From positions 1 through 33,965 of the forward strand of contig JAILCB010000254.1 of NCBI GenBank assembly GCA_024680595.1: DNA of 33,965 nt. Direction: 5' to 3'. The DNA is from Lachnospiraceae bacterium. Lineage in GTDB: Bacteria > Bacillota > Clostridia > Lachnospirales > Lachnospiraceae. The notes under the pieces were generated by a model. That model was not told where the DNA came from and did not search any database. It was given only the letters and a program-made list of their open reading frames with translations. Below, piece by piece: positions 27,651-33,965 of the stretch; the stretch's first letter is position 1, and every line of letters begins with the position of its first letter. The position numbers were made by a program, and so were the translations under genes.

Positions 27651-28751
27651 ATGAAGCTTATTGCAATGTACTTGCCTCAATATCATGAATTTCCCGAGAA
27701 TAATGAGTGGTGGGGCAAGGGCTATACGGAATGGACTGCGGTGAAAGGGGCAAAACCCCTCTTTCCGGGACATAGGCAGCCCAAGGTTCCCCTTCATGGC
27801 TATTATGATTTAGTGAAGGATCAGCCGGAGACCTTTCGCCGTCAGGCAAAGCTAGCCAATTATTTCGGCATATACGGCTTCTCCATTTATCAATACTATT
27901 TCACAGGCCATAAGCTCATGGAGCGGCCCCTGGAGATTTTGCTGCAGCATCCGGAAATCGATTTCCGTTATTGCTTTTGCTGGGCCAATGAGAGCTGGAC
28001 CAGAGCCTGGTATGACAGGAAGGAGGACGTGCTCCTAGAGCAGACTTACGGCGGGGAGGCGGAATGGAGGGCCCATTTCGAATATAATCTGCCCTTTTTC
28101 CGGGATGCCAGATATCTCAAGGTGGATGGGAAGCCTATCTTTCAGATTTACCGGACCTTTGATTTTCAGGATTTGCCCGCAATGATTATGAAGTGGGACG
28201 AGTGGGCCAGAGAAAGCGGATTTGAGGGCATTTTTTGGATTGGGGGCAACACGGCGGGAGAGCAGGACAGCCGGCGGAATCTCATGGACGGCTGGTATGA
28301 CTTCGAGCCCGGCTATACCCTGAAGCATGGATTTAGCCATAGGCAAAGGCTGAATTATCAGCTTTCTACCGGAGTGAGACATTCCAGAAATCTGTTGGTT
28401 CAATCCTGGAAAAAGGATAGGCAGATATTGGAGCGCCGCATTCCTATGAAGTATATATTACATAGTATTGCCGGCCGGGATTATGCGGAGAATGAATTCC
28501 CCGGCATTGTGGCGGAATGGGATAATACTCCCAGACGGTCTTACAAGGGGCTTGTCTATGAGAATCCCTCACCCCGGCTATTCTATCGGACCCTAAAGCA
28601 ATTAAAGAAAAAGGTTAGGGGACGGGATCGGGACTTTGTATTTCTAAATGCCTGGAATGAGTGGGGCGAGGGCGCCGCAGTGGAGCCGGATACCTTTCAT
28701 AAATATGCTTATCTCAATGCTATCCGCAAGGTCATTATGACAGAGGATTGA
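27651..28751 (+). CDS. WbsX-like / glycoside hydrolase family 99-like protein
   Basis: 'MKLIAMYLPQYHEFPENNEWWGKGYTEWTAVKGAKPLFPGHRQPKVPLHGYYDL', 'FCWANESWTRAWYDRKEDVLLEQTYGG', 'FLNAWNEWGEGAAVEPD'. Confidence 0.95.
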   Translation: MKLIAMYLPQYHEFPENNEWWGKGYTEWTAVKGAKPLFPGHRQPKVPLHGYYDLVKDQPETFRRQAKLANYFGIYGFSIYQYYFTGHKLMERPLEILLQHPEIDFRYCFCWANESWTRAWYDRKEDVLLEQTYGGEAEWRAHFEYNLPFFRDARYLKVDGKPIFQIYRTFDFQDLPAMIMKWDEWARESGFEGIFWIGGNTAGEQDSRRNLMDGWYDFEPGYTLKHGFSHRQRLNYQLSTGVRHSRNLLVQSWKKDRQILERRIPMKYILHSIAGRDYAENEFPGIVAEWDNTPRRSYKGLVYENPSPRLFYRTLKQLKKKVRGRDRDFVFLNAWNEWGEGAAVEPDTFHKYAYLNAIRKVIMTED

Positions 28752-28786
28752 TTGGGTGCCATACCTATAATTGGTGATAGGGGAGT

Positions 28787-30520
28787 ATGATAGAATCACA
28801 GCAGATATTAAAAAAATACTTTGGCTATGACGGCTTCAGGCCGGGTCAGGAAAAATTGATTACAGCTGTTCTAAATGGCAGGGATGTGCAGGGGATTATG
28901 CCCACCGGAGCAGGAAAATCCTTGTGTTTTCAAATCCCCGCCCTCATGCTGGATGGGATAACCATAGTTATATCACCCCTGATATCACTAATGAAGGATC
29001 AGGTGGCCGCCTTGAATGCGGCGGGAATTCATGCAGCCTATCTGAATAGTTCCCTGACTCCGGGCCAGTTCCGAAAGGCCCTGGAGTATGCAAAAAACGG
29101 CCGCTATAAAATCATATATGTGGCACCGGAACGGTTGGATACCGACCGTTTTTTGGATTTCGCCCTGTCTCCCGGTGTGGACATTCCTTTTCTGGCGGTA
29201 GATGAAGCCCATTGTGTTTCCCAATGGGGACAGGACTTTCGGCCCAGCTACCTAAAGATCATGGATTTCGTAGACAGGCTTCCCCATCGGCCGGTGATTG
29301 GGGCCTATACGGCGACGGCCACCAGGCAGGTCAGAAATGATGTCCTGAAAATACTGCGTTTACAGAATCCAGTATCCGTGACAACGGGCTTTGACCGGGA
29401 TAATCTTTATTATGCAGTAAAGAAGCCGGCGGATAAGTATTCGGCCCTTCGTTATTATATAAGAGAAAAGGAAGATGCCATGCCCGGTCTTTCCGGTATC
29501 GTCTATTGCGGTACCAGAAAGAATGTGGATGAGGTAACGAGAAGACTTCAAGAGGATGGTTATTCCGCAGCGGCCTATCATGCGGGACTTTCCGAAGAGG
29601 AGAGAAACGCCAATCAAGAGGCTTTTATTAATGGAGATATCCAGATCATGGTGGCCACCAATGCTTTTGGCATGGGAATTGACAAGAGCGATGTGAGATT
29701 TGTGGTTCATTATAATATGCCAAAGGACATGGAAAGCTACTATCAGGAGGCCGGGAGAGCGGGCCGGGACGGAGAGATGGCGGAATGCCTCTTATTATAT
29801 AGCGGTCAGGATGTGAAGCTGAATGAATTCCTGATTGAAAAGGATAAGGAGAATGACGAGCTTACGGAGGAGCAAAAGGCCATTATCAAGGAGCGGGATA
29901 GGGAAAGGCTGAAAAAGATGACCTTCTATTGTTTCTCTAAGTATTGTTTGAGAAGCTATATTTTGGAGTATTTTGGAGAGCCGAGGGTAAAGAATTGCGG
30001 TAACTGCTCTGTATGTCTGGGATTGGGAACAGGGGAGAAGCCCTCCTCTGCAAAGAGTAAGGGCTACGGATACCGGAGCGGCGGCTCCGGAAGGCCTAAA
30101 GGGGCCCGGGAAAGTGGAGCCTATGGGGATTATGGGGATTATGCCGATACGGCTGATTTCTATGCCGGCTACGATGATTATTCCCAAGCCAATGGCTATA
30201 TAGAAGATTATGGCAGAGCCGGGGCAGGCACTTCTCCTGCCGCCGGCAAAAAGGGCGGCTCCGGAAAGAAGCCTTCTATGGCGGATCTCAATGAGAAGGA
30301 AAGAAAGATTTTTGAGTCCCTTCGGTCTCTTCGGACAGAAATTGCCAGAGAGAATCAAACTCATCCCTATATTATCTTTTCAGATAAGACCCTTATAGAA
30401 ATGTGCAGGGTCATGCCCAGGAACCGGGAAGAGCTGCTGGGGGTAAGCGGTGTGGGGGAATACAAACTGAACCAATATGGAAAACGATTTCTAGATACCA
30501 TAAATGCCCTTAGGCAATAG
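28787..30520 (+). CDS. recQ: RecQ-family ATP-dependent DNA helicase, atypical C-terminal architecture
   Basis: 'GFRPGQEKLITAVLNGRDVQGIMPTGAGKSLCFQIPAL', 'VDEAHCVSQWGQDFRPSY', 'TATATRQVRNDV', 'YYQEAGRAGRDGEMAECLLLYSGQD', Zn site '...KNCGNCSVC', C-terminal HRDC-like segment. Confidence 0.97.
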   Translation: MIESQQILKKYFGYDGFRPGQEKLITAVLNGRDVQGIMPTGAGKSLCFQIPALMLDGITIVISPLISLMKDQVAALNAAGIHAAYLNSSLTPGQFRKALEYAKNGRYKIIYVAPERLDTDRFLDFALSPGVDIPFLAVDEAHCVSQWGQDFRPSYLKIMDFVDRLPHRPVIGAYTATATRQVRNDVLKILRLQNPVSVTTGFDRDNLYYAVKKPADKYSALRYYIREKEDAMPGLSGIVYCGTRKNVDEVTRRLQEDGYSAAAYHAGLSEEERNANQEAFINGDIQIMVATNAFGMGIDKSDVRFVVHYNMPKDMESYYQEAGRAGRDGEMAECLLLYSGQDVKLNEFLIEKDKENDELTEEQKAIIKERDRERLKKMTFYCFSKYCLRSYILEYFGEPRVKNCGNCSVCLGLGTGEKPSSAKSKGYGYRSGGSGRPKGARESGAYGDYGDYADTADFYAGYDDYSQANGYIEDYGRAGAGTSPAAGKKGGSGKKPSMADLNEKERKIFESLRSLRTEIARENQTHPYIIFSDKTLIEMCRVMPRNREELLGVSGVGEYKLNQYGKRFLDTINALRQ

Positions 30521-30593
30521 ATTATGGATAATAATTCTTCCCAAATTGTATTTTCCTTAGGCAATAGTATCATAAATATCCTATGACTATTGC
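30508..30593 (+). repeat. 13-nt direct repeat (CCTTAGGCAATAG x2) and overlapping inverted repeat (possible recQ terminator)
   Basis: CCTTAGGCAATAG at 30508-30520 and 30555-30567; GCAATAGT-at-CATA-aatatcc-TATG-ACTATTGC at 30561-30593, followed by 'atttcttt'. Confidence 0.55.
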
Positions 30594-30699
30594 ATTTCTT
30601 TGGATTCTCGAATAAAATAGTGCCGCTCCTATATTTTAAGAGCGATGTAATAATGTGCTTATAATATGGTAGTAAGGCAAATTTCCATAGGAGGCGGAC

Positions 30700-31251
30700 A
30701 TGCTAGCTTTTCTCAAGCAATACCTGAAGAATCCCCGAACCGTTGGGGCAATTGCACCCAGCGGGAGAGGACTGGCCCTCAAAATGATGGAACCCATCGA
30801 CTTTGACCATGCCAGATGTATAGTGGAATATGGTCCGGGTACCGGAGCCTTCACAAGGGAATTGGTGAAAAGGAAGAGGAGGGGAACCCGTTTGATCCTC
30901 ATCGAGCAGAATGAGGAATTCTATAGAATGATGCGGGATAAGTATGACGGGAAAAGGAATATTTCCGTTATCTACGGCAGTGCGGAGGATGCCTGCTCCT
31001 ATATTCAGAGGGCGGGGGTACAGTATGTGGATTATGTCGTATCCGGACTTCCTTTTACATCTCTGCCCAAGGATGTTTCTATCAGGATTTTCAAGGCTAC
31101 CAGGAAATTGATAGGAAAAAAGGGCAGGTTTGTAACCTTTCAATATACATTAATTAAGAAGAAGTTCTTTGAAAGCTATTTCCGTTTTGAAAATAGGCTG
31201 TTTGAGCTGAAAAATCTTCCGCCGGCCTATGTTTTTGTATTGAGGAAATGA
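30700..31251 (+). CDS. Phospholipid N-methyltransferase-like SAM-dependent enzyme (PmtA family)
   Basis: 'FLKQYLKNPRTVGAIAPSGRGLALKMM', 'IVEYGPGTGAFTRELV', 'VDYVVSGLPFTSLP', the pattern of PmtA-type enzymes. SD 'aggagg' upstream. Confidence 0.8.
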   Translation: MLAFLKQYLKNPRTVGAIAPSGRGLALKMMEPIDFDHARCIVEYGPGTGAFTRELVKRKRRGTRLILIEQNEEFYRMMRDKYDGKRNISVIYGSAEDACSYIQRAGVQYVDYVVSGLPFTSLPKDVSIRIFKATRKLIGKKGRFVTFQYTLIKKKFFESYFRFENRLFELKNLPPAYVFVLRK

Positions 31252-31291
31252 GAAAAAAATGATATTCTGTACCGGATTGAAATGAGGTGCC

Positions 31292-32332
31292 ATGAAAAGC
31301 GACAGGAAAAAAGTACTTTGGTCATTGGTCTTTATCGTACTCACCATACTCTGTGTCTGGTTTATGGTTAGTCGGGAAGAATCCTTCTTTTGGGGGGATT
31401 TTTTGGAGTCCATAAAACACTCTTCCCTGCCGCTGATCTTATGTGCTGTCTGCTCCATGGTGGGCTTTATCGTATTTGAGGCAGCGGCCCTGAGGACCAT
31501 TATCAGAAGCGTCGGATATCCAAAGGGTTTAAGGAGTAATATAGTATATTCCGCAGCGGATATTTATTTCTCTGCAATTACACCCTCTGCCACAGGCGGC
31601 CAGCCGGTCAGTGCTTTTTTCATGATGGCGGATGGGATTCCGGGGGCTGTAGTCACCGCGTCCCTTATCCTGAATTTGGTAGCCTATACCATGGCCATTG
31701 TCTTTGTAGGGGTTGTGGCGCTGCTGTTTCGCTTTGATATCTTCCTTGAATTCAGCCTAGTGTCCAAGGGGCTCATCATTGCAGGTTTTGCAGTCCTGGC
31801 TGTGATGCTGGCAGGTTTTCTTTTCCTTTTGAGGAACGGAAGTTTTCTCAAACGCATCATAATGTGGTTCATCCGCCTGGGCGAGAGGCTGAAAATTGTC
31901 AAGAAAAAGCCGGAAAGAGAGCAGAAGATTGACAGAATTGTTTCGGATTACAAGGCCTGCACTTCTCTCTTTGGAGACAAGAAATATCTGATTTGGAAGG
32001 TTTTTTTCTGGGATTTGATGCAAAGGGCGTCACAGATATTGGTTTCCGTATTCGTTTATCTGGCAATGGGAGGCAGTCTTGAGAATGGTTTAAAGGTGTG
32101 GTTTATACAGAGTTTTTCTGCAATTGGATCCAACTGTGTGCCTATCCCCGGTGCAATTGGAGTTGCGGATCATCTAATGCTGGAGGGCTATGAGATGGTG
32201 CTGCCCCATGGTGCCGCCCTTAATATGGAACTATTGAGCCGGGGTATTAGCTTTTACGGAAGCGTACTTTTGAGTCTTATTATCATTATTCCCGGTTATT
32301 TCGGTTTGAAATCCATGAAGAAAAAGAGCTGA
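31292..32332 (+). CDS. UPF0104 / lysylphosphatidylglycerol-synthase TM-like membrane protein
   Basis: 'FEAAALRTIIRSVGYPKG', 'AITPSATGGQPVSAFFMMADGIP', 'NCVPIPGAIGVADHLMLEGY', multi-TM; no soluble aminoacyl-PG synthase domain. Confidence 0.85.
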   Translation: MKSDRKKVLWSLVFIVLTILCVWFMVSREESFFWGDFLESIKHSSLPLILCAVCSMVGFIVFEAAALRTIIRSVGYPKGLRSNIVYSAADIYFSAITPSATGGQPVSAFFMMADGIPGAVVTASLILNLVAYTMAIVFVGVVALLFRFDIFLEFSLVSKGLIIAGFAVLAVMLAGFLFLLRNGSFLKRIIMWFIRLGERLKIVKKKPEREQKIDRIVSDYKACTSLFGDKKYLIWKVFFWDLMQRASQILVSVFVYLAMGGSLENGLKVWFIQSFSAIGSNCVPIPGAIGVADHLMLEGYEMVLPHGAALNMELLSRGISFYGSVLLSLIIIIPGYFGLKSMKKKS

Positions 32333-32443
32333 AATGGATTTATAAGGGCCGGGGACTATAAGACAGATACTATTCATTGCATGAGGAGATGTTTTTGAAG
32401 GAATGGAATGGTCTATGTACTTTTCCGAAAGAGGAGGCAATTC

Positions 32444-33148
32444 TTGATAGGAGTATATGATTATACGGTAGTTTTGACTTATATGTCCTTGCTTTCGGGC
32501 GCATTGGGAATTATAGTTTCACTCTATGGACCGGGACATCCTTTTTTGGGAGTCTTCTTCCTAATGTTTAGCGGACTCTGCGATGCCTTTGATGGAAAGG
32601 TGGCCCGGCTCAAGAAGGATAGGACGGATTTTCAAAAGAAATTCGGTGTTCAGATAGATTCCCTTGCCGATTTGGTGGCTTTTGGGGTACTGCCGGCCTG
32701 TATCGGCAACTCCATGCTTTGGAGCTATCCTCATATTTCCGACCGGATTCCCCATATGATTAAGGGGGATCGGAAGGAGGGAATATTCCTTATTGTCCTC
32801 TATACCATAATGGTGTTTTACATTTTGGCGGCCCTGATTCGTCTGGCCTATTATAATGTGACGGAAGAGGAGAGACAAAAAACAGAGGATACTGCCCGGA
32901 AATATTTTACAGGTCTGCCTGTTACTTCGGCATCCTTAATATTCCCCATGGTTCTTCTTGTTCAGTTCTTGACCGTTACGGATATTACACCCTGGTACTT
33001 CGCAATTATGGCCCTGGTGGCCATGCTTTTCGTATCCAAGATACCCTTTAGAAAACCGGATTTTAAGGGGCTCATGATATTAGTAGCGGCGGGAGCGGTT
33101 GAGTTTACTATTTTGATGGTATTCTGGTGGTTTTCAAAGACCCTCTAG
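32444..33148 (+). CDS. pssA: CDP-diacylglycerol-serine O-phosphatidyltransferase (CDP-alcohol phosphatidyltransferase)
   Basis: CDP-alcohol motif 'DAFDGKVARLKKDRTDFQKKFGVQIDSLADLVAFG'. SD 'AGGAGG' at 32432-32437, 6 nt before TTG 32444, supports this start over ATG 32408. Confidence 0.9.
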   Translation: MIGVYDYTVVLTYMSLLSGALGIIVSLYGPGHPFLGVFFLMFSGLCDAFDGKVARLKKDRTDFQKKFGVQIDSLADLVAFGVLPACIGNSMLWSYPHISDRIPHMIKGDRKEGIFLIVLYTIMVFYILAALIRLAYYNVTEEERQKTEDTARKYFTGLPVTSASLIFPMVLLVQFLTVTDITPWYFAIMALVAMLFVSKIPFRKPDFKGLMILVAAGAVEFTILMVFWWFSKTL

Positions 33149-33198
33149 GATTCAAGGCCGTTTCCTTAGACAAAAATCTAATAATAAGGATTATAAAT

Positions 33199-33965
33199 AT
33201 GCATGAAATTCATCTTCAATTTCTGTACGGTACCTGCCCCGGCAGGCTGATTCTGAGGCTTCTGACACATCCCTGTCTTTCAAGGGTGTGCGGGAGCCTT
33301 TTGGATACAGGTCTCTCTGCTTCCATAGTACCTGCCTTTATCAGGAAATATAATATTGATATGTCGGATTATGAGGAAAAGGACTACTCCTCTTTTAATG
33401 ACTTCTTTACCAGGCAGGTAAAGGAAGGGGCCCGTCCCATCTGTCAGGAGGATGACGCCCTAATCTCCCCCTGTGACGGCCTTCTCTCTGTCTGGCCCAT
33501 AAAGGAGGGATTGGTTCTTCCTGTGAAGCAGAGCCAATATTCCATGGGGGATTTACTTAGAAATAAGTCTTTGGCTGACCGTTTTCAGGACGGGCTCTGT
33601 CTGGTTTTCCGCCTCTGTGTGAATCACTATCACCGCTATTGCTTTTTTGATGACGCCATACCTATCGCTTCCCGGAGAATTCCCGGACGCCTGCATACGG
33701 TGCGGCCCATTGCCCTTCGCTCGGTGCCGGTTTTTGCGGAGAACAGCAGGGAATATGCGGTTTTGAAGACATTTCATTTCGGCTTGGCGGTACAGATGGA
33801 GGTGGGCGCCATGCTGGTTGGAAAAATCGATAATCATCCCTTCCCTGAGAAAGAGAATTCTATGAGACCCCCGGTGAAGAGGGGGGAGGAAAAAGGGAAA
33901 TTCCTCTACGGAGGATCCACTATTATTGTACTTTTAGAGAAGGACAGGGCCCGGCTTTCCCCTGA
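33199..33965 (+). CDS. psd: Phosphatidylserine decarboxylase proenzyme, 3' truncated by the window end
   Basis: Not in the ORF track because no stop is present. Translation from 33199: 'MHEIHLQFLYGTCPGRLILRLLTHPCLSRVCGSLLDTG...YSSFNDFFTRQVKEGARPI...ISPCDGLLSV...VNHYHRYCFFDD...GAMLVGKI...GEEKGKFLYGGSTIIVLL'. GGST pyruvoyl-forming motif at 33910-33921. Confidence 0.93.
   Translation, partial: MHEIHLQFLYGTCPGRLILRLLTHPCLSRVCGSLLDTGLSASIVPAFIRKYNIDMSDYEEKDYSSFNDFFTRQVKEGARPICQEDDALISPCDGLLSVWPIKEGLVLPVKQSQYSMGDLLRNKSLADRFQDGLCLVFRLCVNHYHRYCFFDDAIPIASRRIPGRLHTVRPIALRSVPVFAENSREYAVLKTFHFGLAVQMEVGAMLVGKIDNHPFPEKENSMRPPVKRGEEKGKFLYGGSTIIVLLEKDRARLSP

Noticed and set aside
30122-30160. Short tandem 'ggggattat' repeat as a microsatellite/phase-variable tract
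   Set aside because: Two 9-nt in-frame units only; explained by the YG/DY-rich linker and would not cause frameshift phase variation.
29795-30364. 189-aa minus-strand ORF opposite recQ
   Set aside because: Lies antisense to conserved RecQ core and linker; no family recognised.
30660-30665. TATAAT upstream of the PmtA-like gene as a promoter
   Set aside because: No acceptable -35 at 16-18 nt and no extended -10; too weak to list as a feature.
1-33965. CRISPR arrays, tRNA/rRNA genes, transposases or phage genes
   Set aside because: None seen on reading both strands; no repeat-spacer periodicity and no mobile-element protein among the ORFs.

Overview
The window reads as one co-directional (+ strand) Clostridia/Lachnospiraceae-like locus; the taxon is inferred from protein style, not proven. 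From 1 to about 28.75 kb it is a large Wzx/Wzy-type surface-polysaccharide (capsule/EPS) cluster. It contains GDP-L-fucose genes (gmd, fcl), a polytopic initiating phosphoglycosyl transferase, GT2/GT4 glycosyltransferases including a GT2-GT4 fusion, and one Wzx flippase flanked by two paralogous Wzy-like proteins. A second module sits behind a near-consensus internal promoter. It encodes PglF-, PglE- and PglC-like proteins, an ATP-grasp ligase, a HAD hydrolase, GT4s, a UDP-L-FucNAc trio (FnlA/B/C = CapE/F/G), a third Wzy-like protein and a WbsX-like protein. After this come recQ, with an apparently replaced winged-helix domain, and a phospholipid block: PmtA-like methyltransferase, UPF0104/LPG-synthase-TM-like protein, PssA, and Psd truncated by the window end. 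The main points of interest are: (i) a PglF/E/C set without a PglD acetyltransferase but with an ATP-grasp/HAD pair; (ii) two initiating transferases and three Wzy-like proteins sharing one Wzx; (iii) a promoter plus structured leader at 14.5-14.66 kb; (iv) an isoleucine-codon switch inside gmd suggesting a recombination junction; (v) a DUF6077-like gene split in two; (vi) recurrent hydrophilic insertions in unrelated proteins; (vii) an atypical RecQ; (viii) PssA/Psd/PmtA co-location. No tRNA, rRNA, CRISPR array or transposase was recognised. All family calls come from reading the sequence by eye; no database search was run.
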